Origin: Sarocladium kiliense
Taxonomy: Eukaryota > Ascomycota > Sordariomycetes > Hypocreales > Sarocladiaceae
Length of the DNA: 64,000 nt
Assembly: GCA_030734395.1 (NCBI GenBank)
Contig: JAUZTG010000034.1
Location: 124,001 to 188,000 of the forward strand
Direction: 5' to 3'
The notes under the pieces are model-generated. The model was given only the letters and a program-made list of their open reading frames with translations, was not told the DNA's origin and searched no databases. Of this stretch, positions 23,699-36,063 are shown piece after piece. How positions within the stretch are numbered: position 1 is the first letter of the stretch; every line of letters starts with the position of its first letter. The translations under genes were made by a program, and so were the position numbers.

Positions 23699-25337
23699 TC
23701 ACCGCACAACACCTCCCTCAACCTTGTAAACAGCCGCTCCCGTGGCCGGCCGACTCACAACCACTGCCTCAGCCCTCTGCTCGTCCGTGAGTTCCAGTGT
23801 CTTGTAATACTCTCTTTCCAGCGCCTCCTTCACGTCCTCAACCTTATCAGCTGGCACCAGATGAACCGTACACCCACCCCATCCCGCTCCAGTCAACCTA
23901 GCAGCATAAGCCCCGGCCGCCTTGGAAATCTCGCAAATCCGATCCAACTCAGGACAACTGCATTCATACAGGTCACGGCAGGAGGTCTGCGTTGCGTTCA
24001 TGAGCGCACCAAGAGACGTGTTGAGAGGGGTGGTGTCTGTGCCGGAGGAGGTGGAGTTGGCGGAGGAGGAGAGAAGGGAGAGGAATTGGAGGACGCGCAG
24101 GGCTTCAGTGAAGACGTGAAGAGCGCGTTGCCGGAGCTTGAAGGTGTCTGCGCGGACGGGGAAGGTGGACATGAACCGCTTTTCGAGCTCTGGGACTGAG
24201 ATGTTGAGAACGGAAGCGATTTCTTCGCGAGTGTAGCCTTCCTCCTTTGTAAGTGCCTCTGTGGTCACCTGAACCAGCTTCTCAAGCTCCTGCTCTTGCG
24301 TCAACGACTTTCCAGCTGAAGCGTCAGAGTCTTTGTTATGGTTGTAGAAGTAAGCCTCGTGGAAGCCATGGAGCGAGATGCCGAGCGGGCCGGCGTCTTC
24401 AGGGAGGGCAGGGGAACCAGGTGGGTTAAGAACGGCGTGGAGGTAGGCTGCTGCGAGGGAGACTTCGACGACGCGGAGGTTGTAGTGGATGGGGCCGGTG
24501 ACGTGCTTGTTGGAGGTGACGAAGGACTGGGCGATAAGGAATGTGAGTTCGGGGTTGGTAGGAGGGAAGGCGATGGGTTTGGCGGAGAGGCGAGGGGAGA
24601 AGGAGACGTGGAGGGCAGAGCCTTTCTCGGAGAGGACGGAGGCGGATTGATCCATGCTGGAAGAATGTCAGTATCCATTTAGGGGGTGAGAACGGAGAAG
24701 ATGGTGAGACTAACCCTCCTGAGTTGACGCCGACAGCTCTCTCACTGACAATAGCCAGCTCAGTCAACTCGGTCTTGTCGACGCTCTCCTCGCCGTTGGC
24801 GACCATAACGGCCAATGCGCTCGCACTGACAAAGGCAGCACTGGAGCTGAGGCCTCCTCCAACAGGGACTGTTCCATCCATAACAATGTTCATATCCTTA
24901 AACTTGAAGTTGTCGCCCTTCTTCTTCCTCAACAGCGCCATAGCACCCTTCAACCCACTCTTAAAGTAGTTTGTCCACTCAAACTCCTTCGAATTAATGT
25001 CGACATCACCGTTCTGGCTAACTGTGAATTCCTTCGACGCAAACTTCTCCGGCTGCAAGTTCGCAATCTTGACCTTGAAGCTATCCCCCGAAGCCTCGGA
25101 GCTGGACATGGCGAGCAGGGCATCGGCGGTGATGGCCATGGGCAGGACGGAGTAGAGCGAGTAGTCGATGTGTTCGCCGATGATGTTCACTCGACCGGGA
25201 GAGCGTGCGATGAAGGCCGCGGGGTGGGAGTATGCGCTTGAGAAGGCTTCGAGGAGGGAGTTCCAGCGGGGGGCTTGGGTGAGGACCGCGGAGGCCGGGT
25301 AGACGTCCGCAAGGGACGAGGCGTGAGGGACAGCCAT
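23699..25337 (-). CDS. GAL1: Galactokinase
   Basis: Two exons (25337-24715, 24656-23699, minus strand) over a 58-bp intron give 526 residues, the usual length of fungal galactokinase. It phosphorylates alpha-D-galactose with ATP to galactose-1-phosphate, the first step of the Leloir pathway in the cytosol. The galactokinase signature GRVNIIGEHIDY is near residue 48. The GHMP-kinase ATP loop is VPVGGGLSSSAAF, and the third GHMP motif is LTGAGWGGCTVHL near the C-terminus. The intron splits GVNSGGMDQSAS, part of the active-site region, and its removal restores the conserved order. No other Leloir gene is adjacent, but the sugar transporter and GH106-like gene lie just downstream on the map. Confidence 0.95.
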
Positions 25338-27184
25338 GGTGCCTGTGTCTGAAGTTGTCTAGAGATGGGAGAGGCGAGGATCAAGGAAAAGAGATCAGAA
25401 AGTCGAGGTCGGCGCAGAAAAAGTCGCGATCTGGAGTGAGGAGTCGTCGTTGAATTGGCCCGTAGGATAAATACCCCGCAATCCGGTGATGTTCCAGGGA
25501 CAGCAGCAAGATGACGTGCAGCCGCGGGGTAATTCACACCGAGAAGACTCTCCAAGAAGCACGTGAAGATAGAAGATGAGCCAGAAATGAAGCTGAGGAC
25601 GAGTTGAGTAATTTGTTTCTCTCTGTGACCTGAGTTTAGGGCTTCGAGATTGGGATGACTGTGAGAGAAATGATAACAGCAGATAAAAATAGTGCGAAAG
25701 CTACTTGGAGCTAGAGCTCTAGGGGTCCTCGTCTTCTGGTTGGTGCGCAAAGAGGTGAAAGCCGATGGGCTGCTGTGGATGGGGCGAGCTATCGGGGGTT
25801 CCGTCTCCAATGTCAGTCCATATGTGGTTCGTGAGATGGAGACGTGGCTTGTGAGATTTGGGGATGGGGCGGAACGCGCGACGTGGCTTTTGGTGTCGCT
25901 GCGACTTGGGGTATGGCGATGATGGTTGCGCTTCTTTGCGTGGATGACAGAAGTTGAAGTCGAAATTGTTCGAGAACGACTTGCTGGCTCTGAAGGAATG
26001 GGAACGGCTTTAAGGTCCTCGTGTGTGTGGTAGTCGATCCGTCCTGTTGCGCGTCAAGACAAAAATGTATGAGCGACTGACCCCATGGACGACTCTGAGA
26101 ACCTTCATCGTTGCCGTTCAACATGTCATGCCGAATAGGCCTCAAAATGTACGGCACTGTCGCATTGTGTTATCTCGGGTCGACCTCGCCGACCGTTTGC
26201 GAGTAAGTTGCCATAACTCGCAGACGATGAGTAAGTACCAGGCGAGTACTGCAACTGATCAAACCAGCAAGCAACAAGGTGGAAGAAGATTGAATGTACG
26301 ACATGCGCCCCAGTGTCTGCGCTCTAAAGACAAATGGAAGAAAGTCGATGTCCCCAGCTCACTATGCTCCGTGGTGCTGCGGCAGACTTCGGTCGTCGGC
26401 AGCGCATAATGCTTGGTTTCTGCCACAATACCGATGAGCAAATCACCAGAGCAGCCACTAACGACCAACGTACACATGTGAGAAGGCGTTCCACGACACT
26501 GTGTCTCTGTTAGTCCAGATGTACCTGGTTGAGGTGTGAATGACAGCTTCGCCATACACCACCCACCGATATGCACGCCATATGTTGTGAGCGCATATAT
26601 GCGAAGTGCCGTGCAAGTGAGCAAGATTGCGCGAGAATCTGCCTCTTGGGTGCTGCTTACATGATGCGACACACTAAAACTAGGTCAAGACCTTCAGGCT
26701 TCGAAGGCTCCTGAAACCCTTTCCGACCTGTCATGAGTCAAAGTGAGAAAGTAGGATGCCACCCGAGCCATGGTTGGCAGCTGGTGAACCATGATGTAAC
26801 GCGAGCACGGACTGCGATCTTGGAGCTTATAGCAAAGGTAGGCTATGACATCAACTGCCCCAAATCGAGCAAGACGGAATGTTCTACGTCTTGTGCATGC
26901 TCAAACATCCATGATCGAAGTGGAAAGGGTGACGAAGAGCGTCATGTAGTTGCCTCTGCCACATGAGGGACTAAACGCAAAGCCCTGCAGCTGGGCATGG
27001 GGGTGGCGTTGGCGCGGCAGAGCAACGCACATACCAGGCTCGAAGAGACCAAACATCATTATGTAAATAGCTACTTTGAGCAGCAGCATTACTGCATTAG
27101 GGGCGGCCTAGTCCCAAGACCGCGTGACTAAGACTACTTCACTGCAGTGTCATCCTGTAATGCCTCGTCAAGATGTATCATTCC
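25338..27184. other. Intergenic; galactokinase promoter and leader
   Basis: The left part, to about 26 kb, should be the galactokinase promoter (minus strand). No domain-bearing frame was seen. A plus frame at 26733-26966 (77 codons, with CSTSCACSN) is too short and unrecognised to call. Confidence 0.4.
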
Positions 27185-28924
27185 TCAAGTCTGCTTCCCT
27201 AAAGCTGAGCTCGCGTTCTCTTTGACTGTCACAATCGCATCGCCGTCGTCCTTCTGAACACCATCTAGCTTGTCAGGCTTGACGACCGCATCACCGAAAG
27301 CTCCGGCAATCTCTTCCAGTGTCAGTTGGTTGGTCTCTGGTAGCCAGACCCAGTAAACAACAGCAGCGGTAAGATTCAGCGCGATGAAGACGAAGTAGAA
27401 CTTCCACGCAATTGCCTCGAAAGCGTACGGCGTGATCTGCGACAGCCAGATGTTCGTGACAGACATGGAGAAGACTGCGAAGGCGTTTCCGTTGCCGCGA
27501 AGATGCTGGGGGAAGATCTCGGATACGACGACCCAGACTGTGCTGTTGAAGAAGATGGCGTAGCAGGCTGAGTACAGGAAGATGAAGGCGACGCCTGCAG
27601 CTGCTCCGGCCAGATTGCTGCCGTCACCGTAGAAGCGGGACATAATGGTCAAAAGAACCAAGAAGGTCGTCAAGACTAGAGAGCCGAGCCCTAGAGAGAG
27701 ACTAGGTTACCTTCAACGATTCACATTACTAGAGAAATCGTATAAATGCTTACACATGGTTCGCTTGCGCGGCCACTTGTCGGATACAAACATCATGTTA
27801 ATAACCTGACCAATGACACCCATGAAGCCATAGCAGCCACTGATCAGGAGGACTGTTCTTCCTTCGAACCCAAGACCAGCATAGAACAGAGACTGATAGT
27901 TCTGGATTACGCCGCCTGTAGGTTTCGTCAGTCGATACATTGTAAGAACAGACTGACATGGTACGAAACTTACCTCCAGAGAGCTTGGTCATGTTCAGGA
28001 TGAAGCAGGCAAGCAGAAGGCGCTTGGCATAGCGAAGAGTAAAGAGCTCGACCCAGCTGGCATTCGTGCGTTGGGCATGCTCCAGGGCAAGCTGTTCTCG
28101 AATCTCGAGCATCTCTCGCTGAAGGAAATCTTCGCCCTTCTTGGCGTGAAGCATAGCAAGGACTCGTTGCGCGTCTTCGTGTCGTTCCTTCGTAACCACT
28201 GCAGAGATGTTCAGTCAGCAAGGGGCTTAGGCAGGCTCTCAGATAGATAGTTTACTTACGCCATCGAGGAGAATCAGGGAGAAAGATGGTCAGAACAAGA
28301 AGCAGAGCAGCTGGGGGGACTTGCATAGCCAGAGGCACCCTCCATTGAACATCTCCCTTGGCATAAGAGCCGGCATATCCGATCCAGTTGGCAACGAGAT
28401 AACCGATGCCGGTAAGTAAGCCCTTGAGCGCGACCAGGTACGCCCGGTTTTCCGGAGGTGCGAGCTCGGCGATGTAAATGGGAACGATGGTCAGGAGGGA
28501 GCCAGTGGCAAGGCCAGCAACAATACGCCCCGCAATCATCATGCCGACGTTGACTGAGCCGGTCTGAATGGCAGTTCCGATAATTGCGGCGAGTGTGGCG
28601 AGCATGACGAGCATCTTGCGTCCCCATTTGTCCATCATGGCACCTGACGTAAGGGAGCCGATGCAGTTGCCGGCATAGTAGGTTGAGACAATAGCACCAG
28701 TGAGTTGGGGATTGGCCTCGAGAGAGCCGTACATGTACGTCTTGAAGGAGTCATGGGCAATGGTAGTCGCTATGATGCCTGTGTCAACGCCATAGACGAG
28801 ACTAGAAGGTGAACCAGAATTAGCAGCCGTCATGTCGAAGAGACAGCGCGAAGATGAAGGGTGGCACTTACCCGCCGATGGCGATGACTAGGGAGGAATA
28901 CGTCGTAATGTCCATGCCCAACAT
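27185..28924 (-). CDS. MFS sugar transporter (SP family)
   Basis: Five exons on the minus strand (28924-28872, 28801-28260, 28198-27974, 27915-27754, 27690-27185) give 495 residues, normal for a 12-TM sugar porter. Motifs of the family are present: MDKWGRKMLVML after TM2, GRIVAGLATGSLLTIVPIY, ELAPPENRA after TM4, PDSPRW with the following LVTKERHEDA at the end of the first half, SDKWPRKRTMW, and PETNQLTLEEI after TM12. It likely carries hexoses, disaccharides or a deoxy sugar into the cell by proton symport. It is divergent from the GH106-like gene and probably co-regulated with it. An alternative start lies nine bases downstream (a second Met). Confidence 0.88.
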
Positions 28925-29550
28925 CTTGACCGTTGGTACGTGGATGCTTGTTCAGGACTGGTGGAGCCCAAGATCGTGTTTCGAGAGATAACGCAGAGTG
29001 TCGTTGCCCTGATCGGTTTGGTTGATGCACCACGAGCTCAAGATACACTCAGGAGTTTGGGGTAATGCCGATCCGGGGACGGCCTCTTTTATGCGTGGCA
29101 ACGCCTCGTGCCATGGGGAAAGCAGGTCAGAGGCTTTCGTCCTGCATGACCCCAGATTTCGGACGGCGTCGGAGGTACATGAAGCGAGCTGGGGTTCTTC
29201 GCAAATGTCTCTTAAGACGCCACGAGGCTGGCGTGACCGAATGAACAGGGTCCGAAGCTGTGCTAGTGTGAAAGAAGGATAAGTGTCTGGGGCGAGGGTG
29301 GCTCGAGAGTGGTCTGGCGTCGCGGGAACATCGCCGACTTATCGGAGGAAGATGAGCGGCTCCGTCTCGACCCCGAGAACCGGGGATTGGGAGTGTCCTT
29401 CAAAGATGAGGTACAGAGGAACTGTACTGATCGCATTCGATCAGTACAAAGTGATACGTGTGACCCAAGCTTTTCTTATCCTGTGCATTTGAGTAAGGTA
29501 GTGAGCTTATTCCAGCCCGACCCTCCTCCAGATCAAGCGCTGCTACCACG
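28925..29550. promoter_or_regulatory. Shared divergent promoter, transporter / GH106-like gene
   Basis: A 626-bp region between divergent starts. It contains CGG-N8-CCG at 29323-29336, CGG-N11-CGG at 29343-29359 and CGG-N2-CCG at 29357-29364. Paired CGG triplets are the usual form of Zn2Cys6 binding sites, and such a regulator is encoded just downstream. It also holds a perfect inverted repeat (separate entry). Confidence 0.45.
29423..29448. promoter_or_regulatory. Perfect 11-bp inverted repeat, candidate operator
   Basis: Arms TGTACTGATCG and CGATCAGTACA, exact reverse complements, are separated by CATT. The repeat lies about 100 bp before the GH106-like start in the divergent promoter. It could bind a dimeric regulator or fold in the leader RNA. 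Its role is inference; the symmetry is seen directly. Confidence 0.6.
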
Positions 29551-32500
29551 ATGAATCGTCTACGCTATCCCAAGGCTGCAGCTGCCTGGAACGAAGATGA
29601 CTTCCTCAACCCGCCAGCTGAATATCGTGGAGCTCCTCTATGGTGCTGGAACACCAAACTAGATCGAGACAGGCTTCTCCGGCAGATTGATCAGCTCGTG
29701 AGAATGGGCATGGGTGGCTTCCATATCCACAGTCGGGTTGGCCTTGACACTCCTTACATGGGTGACGAGTTCATGGGCCATGTCAAAGCCTCAGTCGAAT
29801 CTGCCAAGGCGAAGAGCCTCCTCGCTTGTCTGTATGATGAGGACCGATGGCCGAGTGGCGCTGCTGGAGGCCTTGTTGTCGCCAACAACCCGGAGTACAA
29901 GGCAATGCATCTCCTCCTGACAAAGCGAAAGTATGGCTCGTTCGAGTTATCACCGTAAGTCAGCCCTGCCCTTGTGGTCGTTGAGCCCACCATGCAATGA
30001 GCAGACTTGAGAACACTAACATTGTCCTACAACACGCAGACCGCCGCAAGGTGCCAATGGTCAGGCTCGTCGCAGTGAGCTTGGCTCATTGATTGCCAGA
30101 TATAGTCTTGAACACGATGAGAATGGTCGAGTGATATCCTTCACAAGGCTCAAAGACGATGATTTATCCGAGTCCAGTACTTGGTTTGTTTATCTTGAGC
30201 CTAATCCTCCCTCAGAGTGGTTCAATGGCCAAACTTATGTCGACACCCTCAATCCTCAAGCTATTCAGAAGTTCATCGAGGAGACTCACGAAAAGTATTA
30301 TGCTCTTCTCGGACCCGAATTTGGTACAACAGTGCCGTCAATATTCACAGACGAGCCTCAATTCGCTCATAAGTCAAGGCTCACCACTTCGACCGGAGAG
30401 GAAGATTTGTTTTTGCCATGGACCGCAACGTTTGCGTCTTCATTCCTGGAACAGTACGGTTATGATATTCTAGACCACATACCCCGGATACTATGGGACA
30501 TTCAGGACAAAACGGCTTCACAGTGTCAGGAGCATGAACCGGTAGCTCAGCCACCATCATCGGCTGCAAGATATCACTTCCATGACCATGTCTGCGAGCG
30601 ATTTGTTTCTGCCTTCATGGACACAGTGGCGACGTGGTGTAGAGAAAAGAAAATCGCTCTCATCGGTCATATGATGCATGAGCCGACGCTACTCTCTCAA
30701 ACCAAAGCCCTTGGCGAGGCCATGCGGTGTTATCGCAATCTAGATATGCCAGGTGTTGACATGCTCTGCGACGCGTATGAGTATAACACGGTCAAGCAAG
30801 CAACCAGTGTGGCGCGCCAGAACGGCTCTCGTGGAGTGATGAGCGAGATCTATGGTGTAACTAATTGGACCTTCGACTTTGCTGGTCATAAGGGTGCTGG
30901 CGACTGGCAAGCTGCTCTGGGAATCACTTTCAGAGTGCATCATCTCACATGGGTAAGTGATGCCTTCCGATCGCTAGGTAGACGTCTGTCTTTAAGGTCC
31001 TGGCTGATGAAGTACTGTGATAGGTTAGTATGGCCGGCGAAGCGAAACGGGATTACCCTGCCTGCATCGGATACCAGAGCCCATGGTACAAGGAGTACAA
31101 GTACATGGAAGATCACTTTGCTCGAGTCAACGTAGCACTCACACGAGGGAGGGCTGCTGTCCGTGTGGGTGTAATCCACCCTATCGAGAGCTTCTGGCTC
31201 GCTTACGGACCGATGGACTCGAGCGCATCTGAATGCAAGTTTCGCGAAGACATGTTCTCGTCACTCACATCATGGCTGCAACACGGTCTAGTGGACTTTG
31301 ACTTCATCTCTGAGAGTTTGCTCCCTCAGCAAACACCTATGGATAATATTCGATGTGGAGGCGCATTTCCGGTTGGGCAGTCACGATATGAAGTTGTCGT
31401 GGTTCCTGGCTTGAAGACGATTCGCTCTACGACTCTAGAGAGACTGCGACGCTTCGCAGATAATGGCGGTACGGTGCTGTTTGCTGGGGATATGCCTTCC
31501 TTGCTCGACGGTGCTCAGTCTCTGGATCTGCAGCGAGAAGATATCTTCAAGCAAGTGCCATTCACTGAGTACCAGCTTTTGACAGCTCTGGAGATGTGCA
31601 GAGATATCCGTGTAACTGGCAAAGACAAGGGTGATTTGATCACGTCAATGCTCTACCAGCTTCGCGAGGATGGGGAGAAGTCATTTCTGTTCCTTTGCAA
31701 CACCCACAGAAAGCGCTACTTTGCCACAGAGATTGGAATCAAGGGCTCGTGGGTTCCGACAGTACTAGATACTATGACCGGCGAAAGGAGACCCGCGGTG
31801 GTATCCCGCAGATCAAACGGCTGGACATGGCTCGACTGGCATTTCGAAGCTTGTGGCAGCGTCTTATTAGAGTTGTCGCCGTACACCGGTGAATCCGCTA
31901 ATTCAGGTATTCCTCAAGAAATCTTCAGGAACGATTGGGTCACTGTCACTCAGCCTTCTATTGGCAGCGTGGAATTGTCGGAACCAAATGTTTTGGTCTT
32001 GGACTACGCTTCATTCTCTATAGATGGAGGCACTTGGGAGGCAGAAACGGAGATCCTACGCATCGACAATATTGTCAGAGAACGGCTTGGACTGCCTCTC
32101 AAAGGTGAAGCTTATCGACAGCCTTGGGCTGTATCAGAAGAAGAAAGGGCGCCCAAGGCGATGCTCAGATTGCGATACGAGCTCATGTCTGAGACGACGG
32201 TTTCCAGAGTTCAGGTTGCCGTAGAGCTTCAAGATGGGACTGGAATTTTGTTCGACGGCCAAGACGTCCCAGTAGAGCGCAGAAGCTGGTGGGTTGACGA
32301 GGATATCAGCACCATCAACCTGCCTCACAGCATCACACCAGGGAAGCATACTCTCGAGTTCAGCATCCCGTTTGGACTATTGACCAACTTGGAAAGGGTG
32401 TACTTGCTAGGGCAATTCGGTGTCCGAGTGAGAGGGAAGTCGTGCTGCCTCGAGTCACTCAACACGGCCAGCATCGCTTTCGGAGACTGGACCAGACAGG

Positions 32501-32940
32501 GACTTCCATTCTATGCTGGAAATCTGACCTACATATGCCGGAGTTCTGTCAACATCAAGACCGCCCAACGAGTGATCCTTCACATTCCGAACTTCGCCGG
32601 CCCAGTCCTTGCCGTATACCTCAATGGTCAACGCAAAGGTATCGTCGCGTTACAGCCAAACACTGTTGACCTGGGCGTACTGGAACCCAGTGAAGAATAT
32701 GAACTTCGGATTGTGTGCTACGGGAACAGGGAGAACGCTTTTGGTACACTTCATATGCCTGACGGTGTAAGCCGGTGGTTCGCGCCGAACGCATGGCGAA
32801 CGGAGCATGACTGGTGGATTGAAGGATATAATGTCAAGCCTATGGGGGTCTTGGACAACCCGAGACTGAAGATCCAGGGCAAGGAGACTTGGAAGGTGCC
32901 ACGCAACCCGGAACGACTCTGGACGTGCGCCTCAGGCTGA
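29551..32940 (+). CDS. GH106-like alpha-L-rhamnosidase
   Basis: Three exons (29551-29954, 30040-30952, 31024-32940) give 1,077 residues. The N-terminus carries the hallmarks of the GH106 barrel: PPAEYRGAPLWCWNTKLD, MGMGGFHIHSRVGLDTPYM, YDEDRWPSGAAGG. Later come PSIFTDEPQFAH, GHMMHEPTL, and, across intron 2, SMAGEAKRDYPA with QSPWYKEY...EDHFARVN. The C-terminal half should be beta-sandwich domains. Enzymes of this family hydrolyse terminal alpha-L-rhamnose from pectin (rhamnogalacturonan) and glycosides. No signal peptide is visible, so it may act inside the cell on imported oligosaccharides, which fits the transporter next door. Both introns keep conserved sequence (LSPPPQG; HLTWVSMAGEAK). 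Exact substrate unproven. Confidence 0.8.
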
Positions 32941-33473
32941 GGAACACCCTGATTTTCAGATACCTTGACCTTACTGGAAGTCAGTATTCGCATTTTAGAC
33001 TGGGTTCTGTTACGTTCAGATAGAACTAGGCAATCGCGAATTGGAAACGGCGTCTCCTGCACCGAGCCGAATTGACCTGACCTAGATGGGTGAGCAGTAG
33101 TAGCTACAAGGTAAATCGTTGTAAAGCAGGCCAGAATCCAGCCCATTTTAATTTGACTCTTATTCAAGAGACTAGTGGCAACAGACTTTTCAATAGTCCT
33201 TTGAACTTGAACCCGAGATCCGGTCAGCTCAGTCCTCAAGGTACCGTCGGGAGAACATCCGCCGACATGTGGGGTCACCGCAGATGGCCTTAGCCACGGC
33301 CTTTCTTCTTCCTCTAGACAGAAGTTCGCCTTGTCATCCTCCGACGGCAATGCCCATAATCAAGTCCGACATCAACACAGCACTGCATCTGCTGAGAACC
33401 AGGAAGTGAATGGGTGGACCACTCGGGATTCATACGCCGAGCGCACATTGCCGACACGCAACCTCAGTGTACG
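32941..33473. other. 3' region of GH106-like gene and promoter of regulator
   Basis: No gene seen. The last part should be the promoter/leader of the Zn2Cys6 gene. Confidence 0.4.
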
Positions 33474-36063
33474 ATGTCGGCCTCACGGCCGGAGACGCCT
33501 AATACCCTTGCCTGTAAGTCGCCTTACAAAACAGATTCCCGTCTTGTCAAACGCATCCAATTTCGTACTGACACTATCTTTTGTTTTGAATGCACAGATC
33601 AGAGTGTAGCTGAAGAGAGAATCTCGACATCTTCACCGGCAAACTTGGCCCCATCGTAGGTCATCCGCGGGGGACAGCAGACTTGTGTTGACCGGCATCA
33701 TGGCCCATGAAAAGTAGTCACTGAGAATGTTGGAAATTGTAGCTGCGACCGATGTCGACGCCGGAAATCTCGATGTGACCGTGGTTACCCCTCGTGTCAG
33801 AGATGTATTACAGCTCAGGTCACCTGCCAGTACGGCAATCGGCGACGACCTGGCTTTGCTGCAGGACATCGTCAGGTCCTTGAATCCAGAATTCGTAAGT
33901 CTTAGCCTGATGACTTCGTTTGTCCTCCCAATCGACGCCTGCTACATACTTTGGATCATCAAGCGTCTATATTATTGCCTCGGCTAATAGACTCTGGGCG
34001 TCACCACAGGCGAGCTAGAAGCTCAATTAGAGAACTCCCAAAGCAGGAGAGAAGGACAGTCCCATTATCGAATCGGGGAAACCAGCCATGAGATTCGCAG
34101 CTCTGAAGCCGCTTCTGGAGGAGTACAACCGGAGCAGCTATCGCATTTCGGAACTCAAGGTCCCACGCCAGCGTCTACTCATGAGAGCAGCCACGGCGGC
34201 CAAGGTAAGCCAGACACTGTGTCGAAGCCGAGTGACTGGGTGTTCCAAGGCACATTCGCACGAACCACTTCCCTAGAAGAACGGAAACCGCCTCTGGATC
34301 TCATTGTGTCCTCCACTTCAGTATTCTTCCGACACATACATCCATGGTTCCCATTTCTCGACTCCCAATTAGTCCTACAAGATCTCGCTGGCGTGCGGGA
34401 GCCAACACTGCTTCATTATGCGATCTTCGGAGCGTCAATTCCATTCCTTTACGACCCCCGACTCGATGACACACGAAGTGACTCGTTCTGGAAGTACACT
34501 AAACGGCGTGTTTTCGCTGAGACCTCTGAAGAGCCGTCGTATGCTGCTCTGGAAGCCGCAACTATCTTGACCCTCGACTTGTCAGGCATGACCAACGGCC
34601 CGCAAGTCTGGAGTCGATTAGCCGTTGTAGCACGTCTGGCAGCACAACTAAGAACAGCCAGCGGAAGGGTTCTGCGGCAGAGCGTTCCCGGGGGCTCATG
34701 GGAGGGCAGGCTTGCCACGAGCCGACCAAGTGCAAGACAGCATGCGAAGCTCTTCTGGGCCATATACGCCCTAGATTCCTTTATCTCCATCACTACTAGC
34801 CAGCCAGCTTTGTTGACTGAACACATTCTGCGCACGTTTCGACCGACACGAGAAGCAGCCTGGTGTGACCAGACTCCATATTCCTCTGACTCGCCTTCGA
34901 CAAGCTATGGCAATGTTGAGCCTTGTACGTATTCGGCGTCTGCAGCGTTTCTCAAGTTGCTACAGTTGCTTGACGTCTCCCGCAGCTTTCACGACCTGTA
35001 TCTAAGCTACATCACGCTGCCTCGACACAGTGAGACACAAGCAGTCGACTGGCTGGAGACCTTCCACAGTCTGTCCCATGCGGCTGATGACTTGCTCCAA
35101 GGTCTCCCGTCGTGGTGTCAGCTGCCTATCAACCCCGAATCAGACGTCCATCACACAAGCTCCAATCCACACACACGGAGATTGAACACGTTGGCAACAG
35201 CTGCTCATATCCGCGATATACAAGCTCCAGTCATTATGCTTCATGCGTATGGCCATGCATTGACTATCTATATGAACGGTCTACTCGAGTTCTCCGACCA
35301 CCAAGCGATATCAGCACTTTCGGCTGGAGCCCGGCAAGATGCCTCAACTCGGTGTGCGAAGAGTGCTAGAGCTATCTTCAACATAGCCACGATGTTCGTC
35401 GAGACGCATGGAGACCGGATAGGATGGCCGTTCCCATGGTCAATATGGACCGCTGCACGTTACCTCCTGACGTCAGCCCAGGCACTGGGCTCACCTCAGC
35501 CTTCGTCCGAGTTTTACATGTTACTAGCGTGCCTGCGAGATCTGGGGAAGTACTGGCAGATCAGCAAGAAGTATTGGTGGCTTCTTCATCATGCCGCAGA
35601 GAGTTTGGTCGCAGCCGATCTCGCCTCACGAATCCCCACAGCCGGGGTTGGAGACGGCTCTTCACACAGAGCGGACGAAATGCCTTCACCAGGAGCGGGC
35701 CAGGAGCGACCGCGCAACCCAGGCCGAATGCTAAGCATCGTCACAGACCTAAGAGTACCGACTTCAGACGTCGAAGATCAATTCCGAGTTGACCCTGTGT
35801 TCTCTGTTCCCTCGACTTCAGAGGGCAGCGCGACGGGCGCTGAAGGGAACGGCTCCCCGATTGAAAGCCACAGAGAGCCTCCCTGGCCATCCGAGCGAAC
35901 AAACGAACCTGGTCATACTCCTTTCTTGGACGAAATTGTTCGTAATGAATCTTTGTACATGTCAGACACGTGGTTCAATAGCCCACTGTTTGCAACATCT
36001 GGGTATCAGCAGTTCGGCGAGAACGCTGCCGCGATGATGGAACCGCCTTTGCCCTTACACTGA
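33474..36063 (+). CDS. Zn2Cys6 transcription factor with fungal_trans domain
   Basis: A Zn2Cys6 cluster is coded at 33744-33834: CDRCRRRKSRC, then CQRCITAQVTC. Exon 2 (about 33718-33894) joins exon 3 (34010-36063) through a 115-bp intron, giving the linker RIRELEAQLENSQ, a typical dimerising coiled coil. Exon 3 holds the fungal-specific regulatory domain (FFRHIHPWFPFLD, LLHYAIFGASIPFL, LFWAIYALDSFIS). The first exon is uncertain. The best choice is 33474-33513 with a 204-bp intron (donor GTAAGT), since an in-frame TGA at 33708 blocks a direct extension; this gives 756 residues. The protein should bind CGG repeats as a dimer. Its position 0.5 kb after the GH106-like gene suggests it controls that gene and the transporter. 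Confidence 0.8.

Noticed and set aside
26733..26966. 77-codon frame with a Cys-rich patch (CSTSCACSN)
   Set aside because: Looks a little like a metallothionein patch but lacks spacing and family context.
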